The notes beneath the pieces are model-generated. The model was not told the DNA's origin and made no database searches. It worked only from the letters and a program-made list of their open reading frames with translations. From positions 1 to 43,443 of the forward strand of contig DYJD01000044.1 in assembly GCA_020723325.1 (NCBI GenBank): a stretch of 43,443 bases of DNA, in the 5' to 3' direction. Positions 25,601 to 34,200 of the stretch are shown here, one piece after another (positions within the stretch are counted from its first letter, which is position 1; the number at the start of each line of letters is the position of its first letter). Both the position numbers and the translations under genes were made by a program. This DNA comes from Desulfosudis oleivorans. GTDB taxonomy: Bacteria; Desulfobacterota; Desulfobacteria; Desulfobacterales; SURF-7.

Positions 25601-28600
25601 GTCGCCTCGGCAGCCGGTCAATATCGGCTCGCCTATTCGCTGACCGATGCCAAAGGCCATGAAATCCAAGGCGGCTATGTCTTCTCCGTGATGGGGGAAG
25701 CGACTGCCGGCAACAATTTCCGATTCGATCATATCGAACTGGTGACGGACAAGCGGGAATACGGGCCCGGGGAAACAGTCCGGTTGCGGATCAACACGGA
25801 CCGGGAAAACAGTACCGTGGCCTTGTTCATCCGGCCGGCAAACGGCATATATCTCCCGCCCAGGATTATCCGCATCCGGGGCAAAAGCTGCTTGGAAGAG
25901 ATTGCCGTCACCAAAAAGGACATGCCGAACTTTTTCGTGGAAGCCTTTACGGTGGCGGATGGAAAACTTTACAGCACCACCCGTGAAATCATTGTGCCGC
26001 CGGAAAAACGCGTCCTGAACCTGAAAGTGACGCCGTCGTCCACGGACTATAAACCCGGCGATGCCGCTGTCATCAACCTGAAACTGACGGACAATAGTGG
26101 CCGACCCTTCGTGGGGTCAACCGTTGTAGCCGTCTACGACAAGGCCCTGGAATATATCTCCGGCGGGTCCAACGTGCCGGATATCCGCAAGTTTTTCTGG
26201 CAATGGCGCCGCCGTCATCAGGAGGCGACCTTCTCGAACCTGACCCGTTATTTCGGCAACCTCCTCAAATCCGGCGAGCAGGCCATGGAAGCGCTGGGGG
26301 TCTTCGGTCTTCTGACGGCGGATATGGAAACAAATGGACTGCTGGAAGATGCTGTGGGCAGCGCCGGCGCCATACGTCAGAATGAAAGGGGGCGATTGAT
26401 CAAGAGCAAAGCAGCGCCCATGCCCGCAGTTGCCATGAAAATGCAAGCCGCTGCGGACAAAAAAGAAGCGGGTTTGGCCATGGAAGAGCAGACCGCTTCT
26501 TCAGAACTCCGGGATGATTCGGCTTTGGCCGGCCAAGACATGGCCGGCGCGCAGTCAACAGTGATGCCGGTTATCCGCAAAAAATTCGCGGACACGGCTT
26601 TCTGGGCCGCTAATGTAATGACCGATGAAACCGGCTCCGCAAAAATTTCCCTGACCATGCCGGATAATTTAACGGGCTGGAAGGTCCAGACCTGGGCCAT
26701 GGGCCACGGCACCAAAGTGGCGGCAGCGGAAAGCCAGATCTTCACCAAAAAGAATCTCATGGTACGGCTCCAGGCCCCGCGTTTCTTTATTGAAAAAGAC
26801 GAGGTGGTGCTGTCCGCCAATGTGCACAATTATTTGAAAACCCAGAAATCCGTTCAAGCGGTCATCGAAATGGAAGGCGATTGTCTTGAACTGCTGCCGG
26901 GGGTAAAGGCCCAGCAGCGGGTGGATGTATCGGCCGGTGGCGAACAGCGCCTGGACTGGCGGGTAAAGGCCGTGCGCGAAGGTACGGCCGTCATCCGCAT
27001 GAAAGCCCTCACCGATGAAGAGTCCGATGCCATGGAAATGACCTTTCCGGTATATGTGCACGGCGCGGACAAAATGGAAGCCTTCTCGGGTTATATCGCG
27101 CCGGACGGTTCGTCACAGACCGTTACCATCACGGTACCCCAAGACCGGCGCGTGGATTCCAGCCGGCTGGAAATCCGCTATTCCCCCACCCTAGCCGGCG
27201 CCATGGTGGACGCCCTGCCGTATCTGGTGGATTATCCCTACGGGTGTACGGAACAGACCTTGAGCCGTTTTCTACCCACAGTGATCACCCAACGGATTCT
27301 CCTGTCCATGGGCCTTGATCTAAAGGCCATCGAGGGCAAGAGAACCAATCTGAACGCCCAGGAAATCGGCGCTGATCAGCAGCGGGCACAACAGTGGAAA
27401 AAACAGGAAACCACCCACGATGCCGAGGGTAACGTCATTCCAAAGAATCCGGTGTTTGATGAAGCCGAAGTGGCCCGCATGGTGCAAGCCGGCGTCCAGG
27501 CCCTCACAGAGATGCAGCTTTCCGACGGCGGCTGGGGATGGTTTTCCGGATACCGGGAAAGCTCCTGGGCCCATACCACCGCCTATGTGGTGCACGGACT
27601 GCAAGTGGCCCGGGCCAATGACGTGGCGCTTTTGCCGGGCGTACTGGAGCGCGGCATCGCCTGGCTGCAAAATTATGAAGCTGAGCAGGTTCGGCTGCTG
27701 AAGGTATGGGACCGCACCCAGAAAAGAGGTAAAGCCCAGGCCGACGATCTGGATGCCTTTGTTTATATGGTTCTAAGCGATGGGAAACTCGGCAATCAAG
27801 ACATGGGGGACTACCTCTACCGCGACCGGAATCAACTTTCCGTATATGCGAAATCCATGGCCGGCATGGCCTATCATGGGAATGCACTTGCGGACATGCG
27901 GGATATGATGATCCGCAATATTGAGCAGTATCTGGTAAAAGATGACGAAAACCAGACGGCTTACCTGAAACTGGGGAATGATTCCTACTGGTGGTACTGG
28001 TACGGCAGCGAATATGAGGCCCAGGCCTACTATTTGAAACTGCTGGCGAAAACCGGCAATGTGACCGACTGGAAAGCGCCGTATCTGGTCAAATACCTGT
28101 TGAACAACCGCAAGCATGCCACCTACTGGAAGTCCACCCGGGATACGGCCATTGTGGTTGAAGCCTTTGCCGATTACCTGAAAGCCACCAAAGAGCTTCA
28201 GCCGGACCTGACCCTTGAGATCCTGGTGAATGGCAAAGCCATGAAGGAAGTCGCGATTCATTCCCAAAACCTGTTCCAGTATGACAATCAGTTCGTCCTA
28301 TCCGGCAAGGATGTCAAAACCGGAAAAAATACAATTGAAATCCGGAAAAAAGGCCGGGGGCCCATCTATTTTAACGCCTACTTCCGCTATTTCAGTCTGG
28401 AAGATTTTATCACCAAAGCCGGGCTGGAAGTGAAAGTGAATCGCACTGTTTATAAACTGACGCCGGTGGACAAAAGCATCAAGGTGGCCGGCTCCCGTGG
28501 ACAGGCCCTGGATCAGAAGGTGGAAAAATATGAACGGACCTTGCTTGCCAATGACGCAGTTCTGCAAAGCGGGGACCTGGTGGAAGTGGAATTGGTCATC

Positions 28601-28897
28601 GACAGTAAAAACGATTATGAATACCTGGTGTTTGAAGATTTCAAGGCCGCGGGATTCGAAACCGTGGATGTGAGAAGCGGCTATACCGGGAATGAAATGG
28701 GCGCATATGTGGAATTCCGTGACAACCGGGTGGCATTTTTTGTCCGGCAATTGGCCCGCGGGCAACATAGTGTTTCCTACCGTCTGCGGGCGGAAATCCC
28801 CGGCCGGTTTTCCGCCCTGCCCGCCCAGGGCTATGCCATGTACGCACCGGAGCTGCGGGGGAATTCCGATGAGATAAAACTGAAAATCACGGATTGA
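22640..28897 (+). CDS. Alpha-2-macroglobulin family protein with thioester motif
   Basis: About 2085 residues from ATG 22640, preceded by GGAGG. The N-terminus has a hydrophobic segment (AWVFPLVPAVLTFVSGVLWL) that should export or anchor it. A TPR-like helical stretch follows (EALAVYEQLLERLDNEPG). The large middle has MG/MG2-type beta domains (FTITDRPVYRPKQAVQFKQW) and a Trp-rich insertion near 810-850. The alpha-2-macroglobulin segment begins near ANVMTDETGSAKISLTMPDNLTGW, and the thioester motif is YPYGCTEQTLSRF with Cys1536 and Gln1539. The terpenoid-cyclase-like helical domain follows (GWGWFSGYRESSWAHTTAYVV). Bacterial A2Ms trap proteases in the periplasm through the thioester. No penicillin-binding protein 1C gene lies beside it, unlike many A2M loci. 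Confidence 0.93.
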   Translation: MADPTTIQKKISTIFRAWVFPLVPAVLTFVSGVLWLNLPEDCFAASGNISSLRTDAQKKYNDGNYKEALAVYEQLLERLDNEPGMVGNDLSMAVNCLANLNRQNETDALREKVIERHANNWQLLWAAAQSYQYADHSGYMIAGKFERGAHRGGGKYVNALDRDRVRSLQLAVQAMKIAETDKDQNSVAGFYLSFAGMWLVNRYNNQASWELQALTELTALPDYEDGYPYQRDETRGAAVDESGNPVFYRVPASFESASNDGERWRWCLMKAVEKNSGLQDAVLWTRANFHREQFGVQTMAGYNGWGRFTDAEDVRGTYAVHTLTDDESIAKLATGVRRFHLPDEFNYIKHYKMLAQSEGGYQENALQALAEIYTNRRLYAEAAKYWQKILDLPGRSQNTYQTAKLRRAQIVDNWGQFEPVMTHSQGKGATVEFRFRNAERVEFVAYEIKVPQLLEDIKAYIKSRPSDMDWQKIDPNNIGWRLVENNEKKYLGKKAAGWTMPLTPREGHWDRRVTVATPLKKAGAYLLQATLAGGHTSRIVIWINDTVIVHKPLHQKNLYYVADAVSGEPLSKINLDFFGYRREHIKWNFYKTELKQFAVVSDADGLATPDPKDQAHDFQWLITATDHDGRFAYLGFRPVWLGNWYDQEYHQTKVFTITDRPVYRPKQAVQFKQWVGQAKYDQEDVSVYANQSMHIEIRNPKGDRVYEKALTADAYGGIQDTFEIPVDATLGVYQISNQTYGGGGTFRVEEYKKPEFEVLVKAPEGPVMLGETITAEIKAAYYFGEPVAKGKIKYKVLRYEHAAQWFPAGNWDWLYEPGYWWFAYDYAWYPGWNLWGCFRPWPWWIHRATPPPEVVAENEKDIPEDGILKVAIDTRLAKEMHGDKDHRYEISAEVTDLSRRTIAGKGQVLAARRPFKVYAWVDRGHYRTGDTIRADFSAQTLDNQPVQGKGELTLFKVLYDNRLQPKEEPVAKWDLNTDEQGRASQQLVASAAGQYRLAYSLTDAKGHEIQGGYVFSVMGEATAGNNFRFDHIELVTDKREYGPGETVRLRINTDRENSTVALFIRPANGIYLPPRIIRIRGKSCLEEIAVTKKDMPNFFVEAFTVADGKLYSTTREIIVPPEKRVLNLKVTPSSTDYKPGDAAVINLKLTDNSGRPFVGSTVVAVYDKALEYISGGSNVPDIRKFFWQWRRRHQEATFSNLTRYFGNLLKSGEQAMEALGVFGLLTADMETNGLLEDAVGSAGAIRQNERGRLIKSKAAPMPAVAMKMQAAADKKEAGLAMEEQTASSELRDDSALAGQDMAGAQSTVMPVIRKKFADTAFWAANVMTDETGSAKISLTMPDNLTGWKVQTWAMGHGTKVAAAESQIFTKKNLMVRLQAPRFFIEKDEVVLSANVHNYLKTQKSVQAVIEMEGDCLELLPGVKAQQRVDVSAGGEQRLDWRVKAVREGTAVIRMKALTDEESDAMEMTFPVYVHGADKMEAFSGYIAPDGSSQTVTITVPQDRRVDSSRLEIRYSPTLAGAMVDALPYLVDYPYGCTEQTLSRFLPTVITQRILLSMGLDLKAIEGKRTNLNAQEIGADQQRAQQWKKQETTHDAEGNVIPKNPVFDEAEVARMVQAGVQALTEMQLSDGGWGWFSGYRESSWAHTTAYVVHGLQVARANDVALLPGVLERGIAWLQNYEAEQVRLLKVWDRTQKRGKAQADDLDAFVYMVLSDGKLGNQDMGDYLYRDRNQLSVYAKSMAGMAYHGNALADMRDMMIRNIEQYLVKDDENQTAYLKLGNDSYWWYWYGSEYEAQAYYLKLLAKTGNVTDWKAPYLVKYLLNNRKHATYWKSTRDTAIVVEAFADYLKATKELQPDLTLEILVNGKAMKEVAIHSQNLFQYDNQFVLSGKDVKTGKNTIEIRKKGRGPIYFNAYFRYFSLEDFITKAGLEVKVNRTVYKLTPVDKSIKVAGSRGQALDQKVEKYERTLLANDAVLQSGDLVEVELVIDSKNDYEYLVFEDFKAAGFETVDVRSGYTGNEMGAYVEFRDNRVAFFVRQLARGQHSVSYRLRAEIPGRFSALPAQGYAMYAPELRGNSDEIKLKITD

Positions 28898-28943
28898 GGC
28901 CGAATGTTGGTTTTGAAAGCGGCTATTGTTTCGTTAGGGACAA

Positions 28944-29070
28944 CCCCGTCCATTATCGGGGTCGGGGTCGCTATCGGAATCGGGGTCGAAAAAAATCCAA
29001 CAGCAAAAAAACGATACCGATTCCGATACCGATTCCGACCCCGAGAGGTTGAACGGCAGATGCAAAACAA
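28944..29070 (+). repeat. Hexamer-phased repeat, copy D (both arms)
   Basis: Left arm ATCGGGGTCGGGGTCGCTAT, then GGAATCGGGGTCG. The A-rich loop contains AAAAATCCAACAGCAAAAAA. Right arm CGATACCGATTCCGATACCG, then ATTCCGACCCCGAGAGGTTG. This is the best-preserved copy. Confidence 0.85.
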
Positions 29071-29116
29071 AATACCATCAGCTCGCATGGTTCTTGCCGG
29101 TAAAAATAATGCGGTG

Positions 29117-29198
29117 ACCCCGTCCATCATCGGGGTCGGGGTCGCTATCGGAATCGGTGTCGAAAAAAATCCAATAATAAAAAACTCGATACTGATTT
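29117..29198 (+). repeat. Hexamer-phased repeat, copy E (left arm)
   Basis: Same left flank (CCCCGTCCAT) and arm as copy D. The right arm is reduced to CGATACTGATTTC and runs into a different hairpin. Confidence 0.8.
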
Positions 29199-29248
29199 CA
29201 TTCCCGGCTACGACGGGAATGACGCGGCCCGGCTCCAGCCGGGAGCAG
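29199..29248. repeat. Two short hairpins at the end of the EF-hand gene
   Basis: CATTCCCG-GCTACGA-CGGGAATG, followed by CCCGGCT-CC-AGCCGGG. The first resembles common REP sequences. It supplies the last codons of the minus-strand gene and may serve as its terminator. Confidence 0.5.
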
Positions 29249-30590
29249 AATAGCGCTGGTAGGAATCCATTGCCCGGGCTGCGGTGGCGTTCACTTTTTT
29301 CATGGTCTCTTTCTGCATTTTCTCAATTTCATCTTTCAACTGCTCAAAACGCTTTTTCATGGTTTCCAGCATGCTGTCCACTGATGGATTTTGAGCATCG
29401 TTGGAAGATGGGGCCGGAATACCCAGGAAAAAGGGCCGGTCAGGGCTTGCGGCCGGGCCTTGTGTCCGGGCTGGAATAACAGCGGCGTTGATATTGTTCG
29501 GGTTACCGGTCCCTTCCGCTTTCCCAGCCGCCGGAGGGTCTTCATACCGGGCCAGATCAACCTGATAAATATGCTGCACCACTCCCTCTTCCTTTACCAT
29601 GATACCGGTTCTACGCAATTGTCCGAAAAGCTGGTTTTGACCGTCGGTCATGGCAAAGGGGGTTTCCGCCGTCTGAAGATGAATGGCGCCGATTCCCGCA
29701 GCCTTCAGGCCCATGAGCGAATTCTTGCCGTTTTCATCCTGCTGCCAGACCGATAACTGGGAATAGATGGGATCGTTTTCATCGATCCAAAGGTTGCCGT
29801 CCTGGTCGTAAAGGGCAAGCTCCAGGAATCCGTCGCCGCTTTGGGGGCCGAACAATTCCACGCCGTTGTTGATTTGCCCGTCACCGTTGCGGTCCAGGGC
29901 CAGAAAGCCGCTGCCTTGGCCGAGGGCGGCCACTTCTTCCGCCTGGCCGTCGGCATTCAAGTCAAACGTAAAAAAAGCCTCCGTGATCTTGGGCGGACCA
30001 CCGTCCAGGGTCACCACCAGCGGGTCGGTGACGGCGCCCAAGGTCATTTGGCGCAGATTCGTTTCCTGGGACTGAAAGGAGCGGGCGAGCTGGAGCTGCA
30101 GGTCGAATTTGATTTCGGTCCCATCCTCAGTCCGGATCACCCCGGATGAAAGCAGGTTGGTGGTTTCGTTCTCCAGCAAAGTCCTGACTTCGGAAAAACG
30201 CACGGTGATCTGTCCGCCGTCTCTTGACACTCCTGGGGTGGCCGAGGATGAGTCCACAGACGAATCGGTCTGAGCCAGGGTTTCCTTGACGCGCACATCC
30301 CGACCCAAAAGGGTCTGGGTCATGCTTTTGGTCAATCGATTCGCTTCCGGGTCGCCGCGCTGGTTTACTTCTTCCGGAATTTTGGATATTTGCTGTTGGG
30401 CAAAAAGGGCGAAAGCCTGGTCGGACTGATAGTAGTTTTTAGCCGACTGAGATATGGAAACTCTATCTGCCGACGATGGACCGGCAAGTCGCCGAAGGGC
30501 ACCCCGCAACCGGCCGGCGAGACTGGACACTTCTTCACGCTGAAAATGGTGCTCAGCCTCAAAGCGGATATCGGAATTCGCGATCTTCAT
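29208..30590 (-). CDS. EF-hand-like calcium-binding protein of unknown role
   Basis: About 460 residues from ATG 30590 (MKIANSDIRFEAEHHFQRE). No signal peptide is seen. Three Asp-rich loops resemble EF-hand or dockerin-type calcium sites: DLNADGQAEE, DRNGDGQINN and DQDGNLWIDEND, inside GSGFLALDRNGDG..NGVELFGPQSGDGFLELALYD. This block occurs in uncharacterised proteins of Desulfobacterota and Vibrio. The N-terminal part is Ser/Gln-rich. The C-terminal part has a coiled-coil-like helix (ETMKKRFEQLKDEIEKMQKETMKK). The final residues come from a REP-like hairpin. Function not known. Confidence 0.8.
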   Translation of the reverse strand: MKIANSDIRFEAEHHFQREEVSSLAGRLRGALRRLAGPSSADRVSISQSAKNYYQSDQAFALFAQQQISKIPEEVNQRGDPEANRLTKSMTQTLLGRDVRVKETLAQTDSSVDSSSATPGVSRDGGQITVRFSEVRTLLENETTNLLSSGVIRTEDGTEIKFDLQLQLARSFQSQETNLRQMTLGAVTDPLVVTLDGGPPKITEAFFTFDLNADGQAEEVAALGQGSGFLALDRNGDGQINNGVELFGPQSGDGFLELALYDQDGNLWIDENDPIYSQLSVWQQDENGKNSLMGLKAAGIGAIHLQTAETPFAMTDGQNQLFGQLRRTGIMVKEEGVVQHIYQVDLARYEDPPAAGKAEGTGNPNNINAAVIPARTQGPAASPDRPFFLGIPAPSSNDAQNPSVDSMLETMKKRFEQLKDEIEKMQKETMKKVNATAARAMDSYQRYSAPGWSRAASFPS

Positions 30591-30702
30591 TCGCACCGCC
30601 GAATTTTTAATTCTGATTTTATCGGACCTACTCTTGCTATAGCTACAATCGGCCGGGGAATAGGAAAACTTGATCAAAAAATGCGGCAGATCAAAATTTT
30701 TA

Positions 30703-31230
30703 TCATTTGTATTTTTCTACATCCGACTCCCCCTTCAATTGTCGAAGTGTTTCTTCGAGCACAGGTAGTCGCTGTTTATCTTTAGGGTCTTTGGAGAGCT
30801 TCTTGAGTTCGATCAGCTTTTCAATATCGAGAACATGAAGGATATGCCCCCTGAATTCAATTCCTACTGTTTGCTCAAAAAGATCTTCATAGGTTTTTTC
30901 TTGTTCAATAAAGGACAATACATCGATTGGCCCCAGACGTGTCGAAAACAATGCATGTCCCATCCCCGCAAAGTCCTCTTTCTTTGGCTCAATGATTTTA
31001 TTGTCAGGACGACGATAGATCGCATCAATTGATTTCAAAAAAGAGAAGAGTTTTGAAATATTTTCAGGAGACCGGTTATGTACAATGTCTACATCCATTG
31101 TTGTCACGGGGGCGCCCTGAATAACAGCGGCAAGGCCGCCGACAAGAACGAATTTAACTTCGGCCTTTATAAGCCCTTCAAGTATGGCGCTCAGGTCTGG
31201 ATTTATTGAATTTTTGTTGCTGGTATGCAT
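30703..31230 (-). CDS. Nucleotidyltransferase-fold protein (possible toxin-antitoxin component)
   Basis: A 175-residue protein. The nucleotidyltransferase signature is seen as FVLVGGLAAVIQGAPVTTMDVDIVHNRS (GG, then DVD acidic pair). GPIDVLSFI and the C-terminal helix region ELKKLSKDPKDKQRLPVLEETL are as in AbiEii/MNT-like proteins. Such proteins often act with a small partner as toxin-antitoxin-like modules. Here the start overlaps the end of a 61-residue gene by 53 nt. Target and activity are not evident. Confidence 0.8.
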   Translation of the reverse strand: MHTSNKNSINPDLSAILEGLIKAEVKFVLVGGLAAVIQGAPVTTMDVDIVHNRSPENISKLFSFLKSIDAIYRRPDNKIIEPKKEDFAGMGHALFSTRLGPIDVLSFIEQEKTYEDLFEQTVGIEFRGHILHVLDIEKLIELKKLSKDPKDKQRLPVLEETLRQLKGESDVEKYK

Positions 31231-31363
31231 ATCTCAACTCTAAAATAGCACGCACGGCATTATCATTTGCCTTCAATCTCTCTTCCGGTGACATCTTAAG
31301 GAACATGGCAACCAATCCTTTATCGACGCCCGAACTATTCTGGTTTTGCATTTCATCAGTCAT
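31178..31363 (-). CDS. Small partner of the nucleotidyltransferase
   Basis: A 61-residue helical protein with VDKGLVAMFLKMSPEERLKANDNAVRAILELRYAYQQQ. The SPEERL..NDNAVRAI..LR pattern recurs in small proteins encoded before nucleotidyltransferase genes. It overlaps the next gene by 53 nt, which suggests coupled translation. Antitoxin-like or adaptor role inferred only from context. Confidence 0.68.
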   Translation of the reverse strand: MTDEMQNQNSSGVDKGLVAMFLKMSPEERLKANDNAVRAILELRYAYQQQKFNKSRPERHT

Positions 31364-31408
31364 GCGTAACCTGTCGTATCCCTGTATGGATCAGCAAAAC
31401 CTAAGCCA

Positions 31409-33010
31409 TTATTTTTCGCTCAGCATTTCCGCAAGTTCCGCCAACCGAATGAATTCCGCGCGATACCCCTCATTATCCTTACCGCGGGCTTCTTTGGCGC
31501 GAAGAAGGACATTTTTAAATGAGCTCTGACCGCGAAATTCTGATTTCCGCAACAGCATGCCGAATTCGACAACAGCCGAGGAAAACTTGAAATCAGCGGA
31601 AGTCGTCTCCAGAGCTTTGTAGTTCTCCTCAATGGGAAAAACCAGAAGTTTACTCTGATCCTCAGCAGGCGGTTTATATCGCAATTTAATGGTCATGATC
31701 TCTTTGGTATTCAGGGCTTCGGCTTTCAGATCGCTCTTTTGGTATTTCAGTGTATCTTCCGCCCCTCGATTGCCGTCAGAGCCTGCAGGAATGATTTCAT
31801 AAAGAGCGGTTACGGCTTGACCGGCCCCCAATTCACCGGCATCTTTTCGATCGTCTTGAAAGTCTTCCTTGGCCAAAATCCGGTTTTCATAGCCGATCAA
31901 CCGATAGGCTTTGATCCTGGCAGGATTGAATTCCACCTGAATCTTGACATCCTTGGCTACGGTCAGCATGGTGGCTGCGAATTCTTTCAGCAGCACCTTC
32001 TTGGCTTCCAAAAGGCTGTCGATATAGGCGTAGTTCCCGTTTCCGTGATCCGCGATTTTCTCCATCTTGGAATCCTTTAAATTGCCCATGCCGAATCCAA
32101 GAACCGTGAGAAAGAGCCCTTCATTACGCTTTTCCTCAACAAGCCGTATCAACTCAGAATCAGAAGAGGCACCCACATTAAAATCGCCGTCTGTGGCCAG
32201 AACTACACGGTTGTTGCCACCGGAAATAAAATTCTCTTTGGCTACCTTATAGGCCAACTGAATGCCGGCTGCCCCAGCCGTAGAACCGCCCGCCTCAAGT
32301 CTTCTAATAGCCGCAGCTATGGTTTCCTTTTCAGAGCCGGGAGTCGATGGTAAAACAAGCCCGGCGGCGCCGGCATAAACCACTATAGCCACTTTATCCT
32401 CGGCCCGGAATTGCTTCACCAGCATAGGTAGGGCGTTTTTCAGCAGCGGAAGTTTGCTTTCTTGCGCCATTGACCCAGATACATCGATGAGAAAAACGAT
32501 ATTCGACGGCGGAATTTTGGCTGGATCAACTTCTTTTCCTTTTAGACCGATCCGAATGAGTTTGTGCTCCTTCTGCCAGGGACAATCCGACATCTCGGTA
32601 TGGAAGGCAAGCGGTTTTTCGTCATTCGGCGGGGAGTAGTCGTAGCTGAAATAATTGATCAGTTCCTCGATTCTCACCGCATCCACCGGCGGCAGGGTAT
32701 TATCGTTTAGAAAACGCCGCATATTGGCATAACTGGCCGTGTCCACATCAATGGAGAAGGTTGACAGCGGATTGGCAATCACATCGCTGAAGGCGTTTTC
32801 CTTAATCAAATCATATTGCTCTGTATTAAAGACCGGCGGCGGGCTTTGAACAGGTTGGGCAGGTGACGCGCAAGCGACGACTTTGGCCGCTTCAGGCAAA
32901 AGCATTGGCGGTGGAGCCATTGGAGCCGCGGTTTCAACTTTTTTTTGGCAACCTGCTGCAACCAGTATCTGTATCATGATCAAAAGCAGAAAGACCGGTC
33001 TGATGTTCAT
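31409..33010 (-). CDS. VWA-domain lipoprotein (YfbK-like)
   Basis: A 533-residue protein. The lipoprotein signal ends at LVAAGC (Cys21). A Pro-rich linker leads to the YfbK-type N-terminal domain (NPLSTFSIDVDTASYANMRRFL ... RIEELINYFSYDY). The VWA domain starts at about 170 with an intact MIDAS DVSGS (176-180) and ATDGDFNVG. The C-terminal DUF3520-type part has VKIQVEFNPARIKAYRLIGYENR. Members are envelope lipoproteins thought to bind partners through a metal; the partner is unknown. The ribosome site is AAAGGAG, 6 nt before ATG. Confidence 0.9.
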   Translation of the reverse strand: MNIRPVFLLLIMIQILVAAGCQKKVETAAPMAPPPMLLPEAAKVVACASPAQPVQSPPPVFNTEQYDLIKENAFSDVIANPLSTFSIDVDTASYANMRRFLNDNTLPPVDAVRIEELINYFSYDYSPPNDEKPLAFHTEMSDCPWQKEHKLIRIGLKGKEVDPAKIPPSNIVFLIDVSGSMAQESKLPLLKNALPMLVKQFRAEDKVAIVVYAGAAGLVLPSTPGSEKETIAAAIRRLEAGGSTAGAAGIQLAYKVAKENFISGGNNRVVLATDGDFNVGASSDSELIRLVEEKRNEGLFLTVLGFGMGNLKDSKMEKIADHGNGNYAYIDSLLEAKKVLLKEFAATMLTVAKDVKIQVEFNPARIKAYRLIGYENRILAKEDFQDDRKDAGELGAGQAVTALYEIIPAGSDGNRGAEDTLKYQKSDLKAEALNTKEIMTIKLRYKPPAEDQSKLLVFPIEENYKALETTSADFKFSSAVVEFGMLLRKSEFRGQSSFKNVLLRAKEARGKDNEGYRAEFIRLAELAEMLSEK

Positions 33011-33066
33011 TAAGCGCTCCTTTCGGTATACGGGTTCGTCAATTCCCAGTCGCCCTTAATTATGCA

Positions 33067-33897
33067 TTATTCTGATATTCTAATTAAAAAATCATCATCC
33101 GCCTTCCAATTGGAAGGATGGAAGCATGGATCGGAATTGCTTCTATCTTCCGATTCCGGTGTTGCCACGTAAACATGAAAAAGATACTCGCCGGGCGCAG
33201 TCGGCGCGCCGCTTATTGTTAGAAAACGATTGTTTTCGCTAAAGGTTAGCCCCGGTGGCAAAAACCCCTTGATTTTAAAAGAATAATCAAAATCGTCATC
33301 CGCCGGTTCATTTGAAATGCTGGCAGTAATTGTAAAGCTGTATTCCTGCCCAACATATCCAGCCGGCGGTTCATTGTCATCAATCGTCAAATAAGATGTA
33401 TTCAGACAAGCTAAAAAGCCGTCGCCTTCTGTACAACTTGGTAGAAAGCATGAAAGAATAGCGGGAATAATAAGAAGTGTGAAACAAGTCTTTTTCATAT
33501 TTCCGCTTTTTTCACCACAAATAAACCGGATCAGATAGTCCCCGGCAAGGATGCCCAGATAACTGCATGTCAAGTCTAGGTAATCAAAAGTACGGGTTCT
33601 CGTAAAAAGCTGGCTGAATTCTTCCAGTGTTATCAGGACGGTTATTACAAGACTGCCGATCAAAATCTTTTTACCGGCTACCGACATCCCTTTTAGACGA
33701 AAAAAATGGTTTATAAAAAACGCACCGATGGCCAGTAGAATAAAATGCCCGAGTTTGTCGCCACCTGGGAAATGATATAAAAAGTGAATCCACGCCGGCA
33801 TGGCGCCCTGATCCGCCTTATAAATGACAAAAGCTAAAAATATAAAAAAAGCGATGCCGGATAGGGTCAGGAAGGTTCTGAATTTTGTTGTTATCAT
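33067..33897 (-). CDS. VanZ-like membrane protein fused to a lipoprotein-type signal and Ig-like domain
   Basis: About 276 residues from ATG 33897. Residues 1-133 form a complete VanZ-like protein with four transmembrane segments, GGDKLGHFILLAIGAF and the LEEFSQLFTRTRTFDYLDL motif. Without a stop, the frame continues at residue 134 with MKKTCFTLLIIPAILSCF and LPSC, which looks like a separate lipoprotein signal. A putative-Ig-type domain follows (GYVGQEYSFTITAS ... FLPPGLTFSENNRFLTISGAPTAPGEY). A weak ribosome site (AGCGGAAAT) precedes the internal ATG at 33498. Either two genes have fused, or two overlapping products are made. As one chain, the fifth hydrophobic segment would place the Ig domain in the periplasm. 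Confidence 0.8.
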   Translation of the reverse strand: MITTKFRTFLTLSGIAFFIFLAFVIYKADQGAMPAWIHFLYHFPGGDKLGHFILLAIGAFFINHFFRLKGMSVAGKKILIGSLVITVLITLEEFSQLFTRTRTFDYLDLTCSYLGILAGDYLIRFICGEKSGNMKKTCFTLLIIPAILSCFLPSCTEGDGFLACLNTSYLTIDDNEPPAGYVGQEYSFTITASISNEPADDDFDYSFKIKGFLPPGLTFSENNRFLTISGAPTAPGEYLFHVYVATPESEDRSNSDPCFHPSNWKADDDFLIRISE

Positions 33898-33930
33898 AGT
33901 TCTTCTCCCTGGGCGATCGCATTTGGTTCT

Positions 33931-34070
33931 CGGGGTCGGGGTCACTATCGGTATCGGGGTCGAAATGCTAATCGATTAAACAAGTCAAAGCTCTTTCTAT
34001 CAAGAACCGCTTGCTTTATCGGCGTATTAAAAAAGGGAATTAATTCCGATCCCGATACCAACCCTAAAAA
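33931..34070 (+). repeat. Hexamer-phased repeat, copy F (degenerate)
   Basis: Left arm CTCGGGGTCGGGGTCACTAT with CGGGGTCG; right arm CCGATCCCGATACCAACCC near 34048. About 80 nt separate the arms, more than in other copies. Confidence 0.65.
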
Positions 34071-34200
34071 AAACCGCATACAATCCCCCGTGTTCTTCTC
34101 CTCTGGCCTATTTACATCAGAAGCATTGCCTGATAAACAATACGTATCCTGAAGGGCATCGGCTTGTCAATTGAGTTATATGGGAAGATCAGTAAAGGGA

